A stretch of DNA of 10,018 nucleotides from an uncultured Bacteroidia bacterium (GTDB lineage: Bacteria; Bacteroidota; Bacteroidia; Bacteroidales; UBA932), in NCBI GenBank assembly GCA_902796455.1, contig CADBPH010000085.1, forward strand, positions 1 through 10,018, in the 5' to 3' direction. Both the position numbers and the translations under genes were made by a program. Under the pieces are notes generated by a model. It was not told the origin of the DNA, searched no databases, and saw only the letters and a list, made by a program, of their open reading frames with translations. Below, one piece after another: positions 1-7,153 of the stretch (position 1 is the stretch's first letter; each line of letters starts with the position of its first letter).

Positions 1-806
1 ACAAGTTGCCAGGAAGCATACGTACTGCCTGCGGCAGCGGCGCCGAGCATGTCTTCTCCATAAGATTTGCCCAGGCCATTGACTGTACAGTTGAGTTCAG
101 CTTCTTCAACCGCATCTTTCTGTGCTTTCGGCGCATTCGGATTCCAGGACACATTCAGTTGGAAAAGGGAGAGCATCAGGTCTTCTGCCACAGCCGTCGC
201 ATAGGTGAGCTCCTGCGCCCCCGTGACACCGGTCCCGGCGAACTCGGCTGCAGTCTCGGTGCCTTTCAATGCCTGGACCGTCCTGTTTTTCCCGTCGCGG
301 AAGAGCACGAATTCGATTCCGTGGAATCCGAGCGCCGTCTCACCGAGCTGCGAAATTGCGTCGACTCCGTCTTCTTCCAGCGCAGCGATAACCTTGGTAT
401 TGCTCAAATTGTTGGCAAGTCCTTTCCGGTCGAGCGGCCAGCTGTCGATATGCGGGTCGATGCTGAAGTCGGTTGCAGCACCGAAAAGGAACGCTTCCGA
501 TGCCTCCCAATAGGCGCGGGCTGTCAGGAAGTCTTGGCATGTCTTGTCAATGTCACTCTGGGTGAGATTATTGACTCCCTTGCCTCTCATAGCCTGCAGG
601 TCCTTGCAGAGGGTCTCCCCGGCTGTAGCCAGGTTCCCGTAAGTGGTATAGATTACGCCGGAAACGTATTTTCCGGCAGCTGTCTTGATTTCTTCTTCAT
701 AAGCGGTAAGTCCGTCGGAAGAGCCGTTCTCCTTGTTGCAGGAGGACAGGCAGAATGTTGAAACCGCAGCCAATGCGGCAAGAATCGCAATGTTTTGTTT
801 CATCAT
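1..806 (-). CDS. Imelysin-like (peptidase M75 family) lipoprotein, C-terminus cut off by window edge
   Basis: This is an exported imelysin-like lipoprotein of the family tied to bacterial iron uptake (IrpA/EfeO-related fold). Despite the M75 peptidase label, proteolysis is not well established for the family. The reverse strand reads open from tandem ATG codons (806 and 803) to the window edge, giving 268 codons; family members are usually longer, so the C-terminal part is missing. Counting from the first Met, a signal peptide ends in the lipobox LSSC with Cys23. The family signature GxHxxE is present as GFHGIE (Gly160, His162, Glu165). It is preceded by a typical imelysin stretch, SEAFLFG, and then IDPHIDSWPLD around residues 117-127. 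It starts 21 bp after the porin stop codon and is very likely co-transcribed with it. No clear Shine-Dalgarno precedes it, so the choice between the two ATGs is open. I infer surface or periplasmic metal binding. The family call is strong and the function is moderate. Confidence 0.88.
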   Translation of the reverse strand, partial: MMKQNIAILAALAAVSTFCLSSCNKENGSSDGLTAYEEEIKTAAGKYVSGVIYTTYGNLATAGETLCKDLQAMRGKGVNNLTQSDIDKTCQDFLTARAYWEASEAFLFGAATDFSIDPHIDSWPLDRKGLANNLSNTKVIAALEEDGVDAISQLGETALGFHGIEFVLFRDGKNRTVQALKGTETAAEFAGTGVTGAQELTYATAVAEDLMLSLFQLNVSWNPNAPKAQKDAVEEAELNCTVNGLGKSYGEDMLGAAAAGSTYASWQL

Positions 807-827
807 GATATGAAATATGTTTTATTG

Positions 828-2099
828 TTAATGTTTGAAATAGGCCATGTAGGCGATGCCCAGGTTGATGGAAGGCTCGGCATTGAATCCGGAAGGGAAG
901 AGCCGGTGCATGTACTCGCATTTGACGGCGATCTGGGGGATGGGATACCAGTTGAGGCCGGCGGAAAGCACGGTCTTTTCCGTATATTTTGCGAGCGTCT
1001 GGCCTTCAGACGGGATATAGGAATTATAGTGCTCCCCGCGGGCGAATACATAGAGTTTCCCTTCCTTGGCACCGAACCAGGGAAGGATATCATATCCGGC
1101 CTCCAGACCGGCCGCATAGGCTTCCTTGCCGACGGCCCTTCTGGAATAGGGGGATCCGTTCCCGGCGCGGTTCGCCTTGATCTTTGAAATGGTCACGCAG
1201 TCGTCCAGATGGCCATAATCGGCATTTCCCCGGACGATAAGTCGTTCCCCGGTGTAGGCAAAATCGAAGCTGCCTACCGCCAAGGTCCCTTTGACCGAAG
1301 CGTATTGCTTGGGCTCACCGGTGCTGTAGTTGACCCCTTTCAGGTCATTCGGGTTCCCGTTATGGAGCGTATTCCCCAAATACCCGCTGAGGCTCAAGCG
1401 CAGATTCCTGACGGAAGTATTATCGATTCTCAGGGCCAGCCCCGGGCTGTTCGCGACCTTGAACTCGAACGGGGAGCCGGCGCCGCTGTGGATGAACCGG
1501 TCCGTATTGAACATCATGCCGTTCAGCCCGGCGACAATCATCGCCTCATATTTCCAGTCTCCGGCCTTTCCCCAGATACTGATTCCGGTATCGTGCCACG
1601 TGGAGGGAAGGATCGTGTATTCCCCCTCGGGCCGGTAAACATTGAAGAAATTGAGGGGCTCGTGGGCATTGTTCAGTCCGCCGACAGGAACAATGATATG
1701 TCCCATCCGCACATTCAGTTGAGGGAGGAAGGATTTCTGGATCCAGAACTGTTCCAGTTCCACCTCGCCGCCTTTTTCGATTTCGGACTCCCACTCGGCG
1801 GCCTCTTCGTATTCCCGTTCGTAGGCCGAGCCGGTTCCGGTATGCTCGAATTCAATTTCAGTCTGCATGGACCAACCTTTCCCGAAATCATAGCCCAGAT
1901 AGATGACCGCGTGGGGAATGTCCATCCTGCCGTGGCTGGGATCCTTGGCATACTGCTCGGGTTTGGCATATCGATAGGGGCTGTCACTGTAGAAATTCCT
2001 GCCCATGGCAACCTCGCCGTAGCCTCCGACGACAAGGTGCTGTGCTGAAGCCAAGAGGGGGAACAGCAGCAGGAGAAGAATCATGAACGTCTTTCTCAT
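828..2099 (-). CDS. Outer-membrane beta-barrel porin, OprO/OprP-like family of Bacteroidetes
   Basis: This is a 423-residue outer-membrane porin. I chose the ATG at 2099 rather than the in-frame ATG at 2255 because it begins directly with a signal peptide (MRKTFMILLLLLF, with LASAQ giving a cleavage site near residue 20) and sits just downstream of a candidate promoter. The mature part alternates short amphipathic strands with turns, as in YGEVAMG, VIYLGYDFG, LNVRMGHIIVPVG and LRLSLSGYLG. It ends in an aromatic-rich strand (AYMAYFKH), as expected for barrel assembly. The block around residues 117-160 (EQFWIQKSF, then NAHEPLNFF and YRPEGEYT) is what I recognise from Bacteroidetes proteins annotated as phosphate-selective porin O/P. 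Residues 94-116 hold 11 Glu, probably an extracellular loop; this argues against simple phosphate selectivity and would suit cation capture. It lies 21 bp upstream of the imelysin-like gene, which suggests a shared transport role. The porin assignment is firm and the solute is unknown. Confidence 0.83.
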   Translation of the reverse strand: MRKTFMILLLLLFPLLASAQHLVVGGYGEVAMGRNFYSDSPYRYAKPEQYAKDPSHGRMDIPHAVIYLGYDFGKGWSMQTEIEFEHTGTGSAYEREYEEAAEWESEIEKGGEVELEQFWIQKSFLPQLNVRMGHIIVPVGGLNNAHEPLNFFNVYRPEGEYTILPSTWHDTGISIWGKAGDWKYEAMIVAGLNGMMFNTDRFIHSGAGSPFEFKVANSPGLALRIDNTSVRNLRLSLSGYLGNTLHNGNPNDLKGVNYSTGEPKQYASVKGTLAVGSFDFAYTGERLIVRGNADYGHLDDCVTISKIKANRAGNGSPYSRRAVGKEAYAAGLEAGYDILPWFGAKEGKLYVFARGEHYNSYIPSEGQTLAKYTEKTVLSAGLNWYPIPQIAVKCEYMHRLFPSGFNAEPSINLGIAYMAYFKH

Positions 2100-2120
2100 G
2101 TTTTTGATAGAATCAGCATG

Positions 2121-2152
2121 TAAAGATAGCATGAGCCGCATGGGTGGCCAAT
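2121..2152 (-). promoter_or_regulatory. Candidate Bacteroidetes-type promoter for the porin-imelysin unit
   Basis: On the minus strand, TATCTTTA (2128-2121) matches the Bacteroidetes -7 element TAnnTTTG except for its last base. ATTG (2152-2149) lies 20 bp upstream and matches the -33 element TTTG in three of four bases. The spacing is within the usual range. Transcription would start near 2114, giving a very short leader before the ATG at 2099. The elements are read directly; their use as a promoter is inferred. Confidence 0.4.
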
Positions 2153-2278
2153 CCTCAAAAATGGTCATTCTGGGGGGATCGTTACTTATTTGTAATGATT
2201 CCGGACGGATGAAAAATAGGTGGATTCCGGGGTTCCGGATAGCGTTAAATATCAAAAAATTCGTAACTTAAGGGCTCG

Positions 2279-2284
2279 AAAGGA
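2279..2284 (+). promoter_or_regulatory. Ribosome binding site deciding the start of the YitT-family gene
   Basis: AAAGGA lies 7 bp upstream of the ATG at 2292 and supports that start over the in-frame ATG at 2220. The 24 extra residues from 2220 are polar and unlike the family N-terminus. I saw no convincing -33/-7 promoter pair for this gene in 2100-2291, although TTTG occurs at 2189-2192. Confidence 0.5.
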
Positions 2285-2291
2285 CAGGAAT

Positions 2292-3224
2292 ATGAAAGAA
2301 ATACTTCGTTACTTATCTTCTGCCAAGTTCTGGAAGGAATTATTCATCATGACGCTGGGCATGGCCATCGCGGCGGCCGGCGTATATTACTTCATGATTC
2401 CCAGCAAGTTGGTATTGGGATCGATCTCCGGTCTTTCCATTGTCATCGCGAACGTCTTGGACGCCGCCGGGATACCGGTCAAGGTCTCTTGGGTGGTCAT
2501 GGGCATCAATGCCATCCTTTTGTTGCTGGCCTGGCTCCTGATCGGCAAGGAATTCGGGGCCAAAACGGTCTATACGGCCATGATCCTGGGTCCGTTGATT
2601 GACATGTGGGAACGGATCCTGCCGTACGAAAAACTCATTGAACCGGGGCTGTCTTCGGTCATGGGGGACCCCTTGCTGGACTTGATTTGTTTCGTGCTGA
2701 TTATCAGTATTTCGCAGTCTGTCCTGTTCCATATCAATGCTTCGACGGGCGGACTGGACATCCTGGCGAAAATCATCAACAAATACCTGCATTTCGACAT
2801 TGGTGTTTCCGTGACAGTCGCCGGGGCGGTCATCTGCTGTACGGCGTTCGCCATCAACCCTTTCCGGATGGTTGTGACGGGGTTGGTCGGTACTTGGATG
2901 AACGGCCTGACCCTGGACTATTTCACGGCCAGCCTGAACAAGCGCAAACGCGTATGCATCATTACGAAAGACTATGAGCGGATCCGCAAGTACATCATCG
3001 AGGACCTCAAGCGCGGCTGCAGCCTGTACCGCGTGACAGGCGGATACAGCGGGGAAGAGCACCGGGAAATTCAGGTCCTGCTGACTCAGGAAGAGTTCTC
3101 CAATGTGATGAACCTGATCCGCAACGAAGATATCCAGGCTTTCATCACGGCAGGCAACGTCAGTGAGGTGTACGGCCTGTGGAACGAAAAGAAACGGCCC
3201 CGCCGCAAATGGAACAAAGCATGA
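2292..3224 (+). CDS. YitT family membrane protein (DUF161 plus C-terminal DUF2179)
   Basis: This is a 310-residue inner-membrane protein of the YitT family, whose transported substrate and exact role are not established. Residues 1-14 are a short cytosolic head. Hydrophobic segments follow at about 15-36, 40-58, 65-85, 128-148 and 170-190, with a further one near 193-210. The stretch MIPSKLVLGSISGLSIVIAN at 35-54 and the conserved NASTGGLDILAKIINKY at 149-165 are hallmarks of the family. After a basic linker (NKRKR, 216-220) comes a soluble alpha/beta domain (about 219-297) with VCIITKDYE and ITAGNVSEVYG, matching DUF2179, which folds like a small-molecule-binding regulatory domain. The length is close to that of other family members. 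It is the first gene of a plus-strand run: its TGA overlaps the ATG of the next gene by 4 bp (ATGA), so the two are probably translationally coupled. The family call is firm. The link to glycan breakdown rests only on gene order. Confidence 0.92.
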   Translation: MKEILRYLSSAKFWKELFIMTLGMAIAAAGVYYFMIPSKLVLGSISGLSIVIANVLDAAGIPVKVSWVVMGINAILLLLAWLLIGKEFGAKTVYTAMILGPLIDMWERILPYEKLIEPGLSSVMGDPLLDLICFVLIISISQSVLFHINASTGGLDILAKIINKYLHFDIGVSVTVAGAVICCTAFAINPFRMVVTGLVGTWMNGLTLDYFTASLNKRKRVCIITKDYERIRKYIIEDLKRGCSLYRVTGGYSGEEHREIQVLLTQEEFSNVMNLIRNEDIQAFITAGNVSEVYGLWNEKKRPRRKWNKA

Positions 3225-4816
3225 AACCTGTCGTGAAAACCGGCCTCATTCTGGCCGCTTCCTGCCTGCTTGCGGGTTGTTCCGGAAAAACGGAACAACC
3301 AGTGGATGTGGGCTGTGGGTATGAGTCGCACGCGCTGTATGCGCCGTGGGACAAGCTGGAGGACGATACCCGTTTTTCTTGCCACAGCACGCAAGAACGC
3401 TTCTTTTTCAGTTTTGAAGTCTGCGACACGACGGTGACCCTTTCCCAGCCTTTCCTGTCGGAGCGCGATGTGGAGCCGGAAGACCGGGTGGAAATTTTCC
3501 TGTCCCCGAAAGGCGATTTGTCGCAACCGTATTATTGCGCGGAAATCGATCCGGAGGGCCGGGTCATGGATTACCGGGCGGCGTTTTTCCGGCAGTTCGA
3601 TTTCAGCTGGCAATTCGAGACCCTGGTCACCTCCGCCACCCGGACTTCTTCGGGGTATCGCGTGGGCGGCAGCATTGCCCGTAAAGAATTGGAACAGCTG
3701 GGACTGGACCTGGCCGGCGGTTTCTGGATGGGTGCATTCCGGGCAGATTTCCGCCCGGACGGGACGGTCCATTGGTTTTCCCGGATCCCGACAGACGATG
3801 CTGTCCCGGACTTCCATAAGCCCGGTGTCCTGTTCCCCTGTCGGATGAATCCGGCCCCGGAGAAGCGTGGCGTCGTGGTTTACCCCGATGATATCACTTC
3901 CGTGGGGCTGAAGGAATGGGAGAACCGCATCCGGAAAGGAGGGCTGCAAGTGGTCGCCCTGCATGCGGCGACGAATAACGATCCGGTCGATACCTTGGAG
4001 GCCTTTGTCACCGGCCCTGCCGGCCAGGCCTTCCTCGCGCTTTGCCGGAAGATGCAGGTCGACGTGGAGTATGAGCTGCATGCCGTTGAAACCCTGCTGC
4101 CCCGGGATTTGTTTGAAAAGCATCCGGAGTATTTCCGCGAAGACGAAACGGGGTGCCGCCGTCCGGATTACAACATGTGTTTCAGTTCGGAGGAGGCCGT
4201 GGAGGCCATGCGTCCGCAGATTGCGCGCCTGTTGGCATGGATGAAACCCACGACACACCGGTATTATTTCTGGACGGATGACAAGACGGGCAAGTTCTGC
4301 CATTGCGTGCGCTGCCGCCCGTATTCCCCTTCGGAACAGGCCCTGCTGTATGAAAACCGGTTGCTGGGGCTGCTCCGGGAATACGATCCGGAGGCGACGC
4401 TGGCCCATCTGGCTTATCATCAAACCTTGGAGGCTCCGGTCAAAGTCCGGGCGGCGGAGGGGGTTTTCCTGGAATTCGCCCCGATCGGACGGGATTATGT
4501 GCAACCGCTTCCGGAGAGTGCCCGCCAGGCGCTCGAAGCCAACCTGCTTGCCTTCCCCGGCCATTCCTTCCATGTCCTGGAATACTGGCTCGACGAATCC
4601 ATGTTCTCCAGGTGGAAGAAACAGGCCCTTGTCCCCCTTCCGTTCGAACGGGAACAATGCACCCGGGATATCCGCGGCTACCGGGACCTGGGCGCCCGGG
4701 ATTTCACGACATTCGCCACGTGGCTGAATGCCGGTTATATCCGGACCTACGGCCCCGTGCTGCCCCTGTTCGAAGCGTATTCAGCGAGTTTTAACCTTAT
4801 TAACGATAAACGATGA
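3221..4816 (+). CDS. Lipoprotein with CBM9-like (DOMON-like) domain and DUF4838-like putative glycoside hydrolase domain
   Basis: This is a 531-residue surface or periplasmic lipoprotein. I chose the ATG at 3221 because it opens a lipoprotein signal (MKPVVKTGLILAASCLLAGC, with Cys20 acylated) and overlaps the YitT stop as ATGA; the ATGs at 3179 and 3209 would only add polar residues before the signal. Residues about 38-209 resemble the CBM9-like sugar-binding fold: YAPWDKLEDDTRFS, then EDRVEIFLSP, YYCAEIDPEGRVMDYR, a Trp-rich strand at 130-131 and GGFWMGAFRADF. Residues about 240-520 resemble DUF4838: FEKHPEYFRED near 299-309, a conserved MCFSSEEAV, then YYFWTDD followed by the cysteine cluster C360-x-C362-x2-C365 (FCHCVRC), and LLYENRLLGLLREYDPEATLAHLAYH. 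DUF4838 proteins are thought to be glycosidase-like barrels, but I know of no fixed activity. Its stop overlaps the sulfatase start. Carbohydrate binding is likely. Catalysis is inference, since no active-site residue can be assigned. Confidence 0.75.
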   Translation: MKPVVKTGLILAASCLLAGCSGKTEQPVDVGCGYESHALYAPWDKLEDDTRFSCHSTQERFFFSFEVCDTTVTLSQPFLSERDVEPEDRVEIFLSPKGDLSQPYYCAEIDPEGRVMDYRAAFFRQFDFSWQFETLVTSATRTSSGYRVGGSIARKELEQLGLDLAGGFWMGAFRADFRPDGTVHWFSRIPTDDAVPDFHKPGVLFPCRMNPAPEKRGVVVYPDDITSVGLKEWENRIRKGGLQVVALHAATNNDPVDTLEAFVTGPAGQAFLALCRKMQVDVEYELHAVETLLPRDLFEKHPEYFREDETGCRRPDYNMCFSSEEAVEAMRPQIARLLAWMKPTTHRYYFWTDDKTGKFCHCVRCRPYSPSEQALLYENRLLGLLREYDPEATLAHLAYHQTLEAPVKVRAAEGVFLEFAPIGRDYVQPLPESARQALEANLLAFPGHSFHVLEYWLDESMFSRWKKQALVPLPFEREQCTRDIRGYRDLGARDFTTFATWLNAGYIRTYGPVLPLFEAYSASFNLINDKR

Positions 4817-6408
4817 CAAACGCAATTTCCCCCACCTTGAAAGGAGGGATCTTCCTGGCTGCCATGCAGGGGGTCCTGTTCCCGCTCCAGGCACCGGCCC
4901 AGGAGAAAAAAGCCCCGCAGCGGCTGAATATCATCCACATCATGTCGGATGACCATTCCTATCAGGCAATCAGTGCCTATGGCCACCCGCTCAGCGCCCA
5001 GGCGCCGACCCCGAACATGGACCGGCTGGCGGCCGAAGGCATCCGCTTTGACCGGGCCTATGTTGAAAATTCCCTCTCTACGCCGGCCCGCGCTTGCCTG
5101 ATGACGGGCCTGTACAGCCACCAGAACGGTCAGCGGACGCTCGGGAAAGGGATTGATTCGACCGTGACATTTGTCTCCGAACTCCTCCAGCAAGGCGGTT
5201 ACCAGACGGCCATGATCGGCAAATGGCACATGCAGTGCGAGCCGAAAGGGTTCGATTATTTCTATATTTTCAACGGGCAGGGAGATTACTACAATCCCAA
5301 CCTGAAAAGTCACCTCTCCGGCGGGAAGTACATCCAGGAAGAAGGGTATGCGACGGATCTGGTTACGGCGCATGCGCTGGATTTCCTGGAGCAGCGCGAT
5401 CCGGACAAGCCGTTCTGCCTGTATGTCCATCACAAGGCTCCGCACCGGAACTGGATGCCTCCCCTGAAGTATCTGGACCTGTACGAGGATGTGACATTCC
5501 CGCTTCCGGAAACGTTCCATGACGATTATTCCGGCAAAGGAGAGGCTGCCCGGGAGCAGCGGATGACCATTGACAAGGATATGACCTATGTGTATGACTT
5601 GAAAATCGGGGAATTGGACAAAGAGCCGTCCCGTGCGGGCCATGCAAAGGGTCTTGCCCGGGGATTGGCCCGGATGGATTCCGTTTCGCGGGCTGCCTGG
5701 GAGGCTGCCTACGGGCCCCGGAACCGAGCTTTCCTGGAGAGCCACCTGGAAGGGGAGGCGTTGCTGGAGTGGAAATACCAGCGTTATGTCCGGGATTACC
5801 TCCGTTGTATCCGTTCCGTCGACGATTCCGTGGGAGAGATTTTGGAATATCTTGATTCACACGGACTTGCTGAGAATACGATCGTCGTTTACACCTCCGA
5901 CCAGGGCTTCTACATGGGCGAGCACGGCTGGTTTGACAAACGGTTCATGTACGAAGAATCGTTCCGTACGCCCCTGATTATCCGATACCCGGGCCGCCGG
6001 GGCGGCATCGTTTCCCAGGCTTTCGTGCAGAATCTGGATTTTGCTCCGACTTATCTGGATGTCGCCGGCATGAAGGCCCCGGAGGAAATGTCGGGCCGTT
6101 CGCTGTTGCCGGTGATCCGTAAGGACGGCCGCCAGCCGCTCCGTTGGCGGAAATACATGTATTACCACTATTATGACCTGCCGTCGGAGCACAATGTCCT
6201 CAAACACGACGGCGTTTCAGACAAGCGGTATAAACTCATCCATTTCTATGGCGGCAAGGACGGGGATTATTCGGAATTCTATGATCTCCGCAAGGATCCC
6301 AACGAGATGCATGATTGCTATGCGGACAAGCGGTATCGCCGGAAAGTCGCCCGCCTGCAGCGCCAGCTGGATAAATTCCGTCGGGATCTTGCCGTAGACG
6401 AATGGTAA
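4813..6408 (+). CDS. Secreted S1-family sulfatase, serine-type (GlcNAc-6-sulfatase-like, S1_11-like)
   Basis: This is a 531-residue sulfatase expected to hydrolyse sulfate esters on a glycan in the periplasm. An N-terminal signal ends near residue 30 (LQAPAQ). The active-site motif is S89-T-P-A-R93 in the context NSLSTPARACLMTG, so the formylglycine would be made from serine and would need an anaerobic radical-SAM sulfatase-maturing enzyme (anSME), not seen in this window. Probable calcium ligands are D46-D47 (SDDHS) and D363-Q364 (TSDQG). Other family landmarks are GKWHM (136-140), HHKAPHRNW (206-214) and GEHGWFDKRFMYEES (369-383). The last resembles N-acetylglucosamine-6-sulfatase-type (S1_11) enzymes, but that subfamily call is from memory and unproven. 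The C-terminal part (about 425-505) with GRSLLPVIR and YKLIHFYGG followed by EFYDLRKDPNEMHDCY is the usual accessory domain (DUF4976 type). The length is normal. It begins inside the previous stop (ATGA) with no clear ribosome binding site of its own. The substrate is unknown. Confidence 0.93.
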   Translation: MTNAISPTLKGGIFLAAMQGVLFPLQAPAQEKKAPQRLNIIHIMSDDHSYQAISAYGHPLSAQAPTPNMDRLAAEGIRFDRAYVENSLSTPARACLMTGLYSHQNGQRTLGKGIDSTVTFVSELLQQGGYQTAMIGKWHMQCEPKGFDYFYIFNGQGDYYNPNLKSHLSGGKYIQEEGYATDLVTAHALDFLEQRDPDKPFCLYVHHKAPHRNWMPPLKYLDLYEDVTFPLPETFHDDYSGKGEAAREQRMTIDKDMTYVYDLKIGELDKEPSRAGHAKGLARGLARMDSVSRAAWEAAYGPRNRAFLESHLEGEALLEWKYQRYVRDYLRCIRSVDDSVGEILEYLDSHGLAENTIVVYTSDQGFYMGEHGWFDKRFMYEESFRTPLIIRYPGRRGGIVSQAFVQNLDFAPTYLDVAGMKAPEEMSGRSLLPVIRKDGRQPLRWRKYMYYHYYDLPSEHNVLKHDGVSDKRYKLIHFYGGKDGDYSEFYDLRKDPNEMHDCYADKRYRRKVARLQRQLDKFRRDLAVDEW

Positions 6409-6421
6409 TCAAGCAGTTGGG

Positions 6422-7153
6422 TTAATTTCCCCGCTGTAGTTTCCGGAACTCGGCCTGGGCTTTGGCCATGTGTTTGCGGAATGCCGGGCTGGTCTGCAGC
6501 CGGGCATATCCGATGCTGGAGGCTACGCGGCTGGCGTCGACATCGCTCTGCCAGTGCGCCCCTGCGATGACGCGGCTTTCCCCGTACATCCAGGCCCGGG
6601 CGTAGATGGCGCCGGAGGCTGCCGGATTGATTTCCGACAACAGGAGGGCGGCCAGCCAGCTGCGCATGGTGTGTCCGGAGGGATAGCTGCCTTCGCCGCT
6701 GAGTTCGGCCTCTTCTCCGGTCAGCATGGTTTCGTGGAAACGCTCAAAGGGGCGCATCCGGTGGAAATACGCTTTCGGCGCAACCCGCATCTGGTCTACC
6801 GTGGCAAGACTCCGTTCCAGGACGTTCCAGATGGCCGGCGTGCGGGACTTCGAAATCTCCATGCCGAAGGGCTGGTTGAATTCAGCCAGGAGGGCTTCGT
6901 AGCTCCAGACGGCATCCCGTTTCGCAATGGCCGCCCGTTCGGGATCCGACCGCTGGGCCTTCCCCCACATGTAGCGCATGATGTCGTACGTGAATCCGGC
7001 CGACATCGTGTCCGGAGGGGCCGGCAGGCACTGGATGAGGTCGGGCAATTCTTCCGTCGTGAAGTAGGTCGGAACCGGTGTCTGGGCATGTACGGATAGG
7101 GCGCCGCACCCCAGGAGGACTGCGGCGAGAATATGGGTTAAAATGCGTTTCAT
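6422..7153 (-). CDS. Class A non-specific acid phosphatase, PAP2 superfamily, periplasmic
   Basis: This is a 243-residue secreted phosphomonoesterase of the vanadate-sensitive PAP2 superfamily, acting in the periplasm on a range of phosphomonoesters. The signal peptide is MKRILTHILAAVLLGCGALS followed by VHA, with cleavage before Gln24. All three parts of the phosphatase signature are present. K127-x6-R134-P135 reads KAYFHRMRP. P158-S-G-H161 reads SYPSGHT. S193-R194-x5-H200-x3-D204 reads SRVIAGAHWQSD, which contains the nucleophile His200 and its Asp204 partner. Spacing and length agree with class A enzymes of the PhoN type. Its ATG directly follows the TAA of the rhamnosidase gene (TAAATG, no gap), so it is the second gene of that unit and probably translated by re-initiation. 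It converges with the sulfatase gene, leaving 13 bp between stop codons. The coupling suggests removal of phosphate from the same glycan or its fragments, which is inference. Confidence 0.94.
   Translation of the reverse strand: MKRILTHILAAVLLGCGALSVHAQTPVPTYFTTEELPDLIQCLPAPPDTMSAGFTYDIMRYMWGKAQRSDPERAAIAKRDAVWSYEALLAEFNQPFGMEISKSRTPAIWNVLERSLATVDQMRVAPKAYFHRMRPFERFHETMLTGEEAELSGEGSYPSGHTMRSWLAALLLSEINPAASGAIYARAWMYGESRVIAGAHWQSDVDASRVASSIGYARLQTSPAFRKHMAKAQAEFRKLQRGN

Noticed and set aside
6..761. Plus-strand open frame (251 codons) opposite the imelysin-like gene
   Set aside because: The minus strand gives an uninterrupted imelysin-like protein with GxHxxE and a lipobox. The plus-strand translation shows no family features.
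1209..2048. Plus-strand open frame (279 codons) opposite the porin gene
   Set aside because: It is antisense to a porin with a signal peptide and barrel-type strands. Its translation is not coherent.
3086..4657. Very long open frame on the minus strand (523 codons) opposite the DUF4838-like lipoprotein
   Set aside because: It lies antisense to a gene with a clear lipobox and coherent domains, and its translation is Arg/Gln/His-rich with no recognisable motif or signal. It results from the GC-rich codon usage of the real gene.
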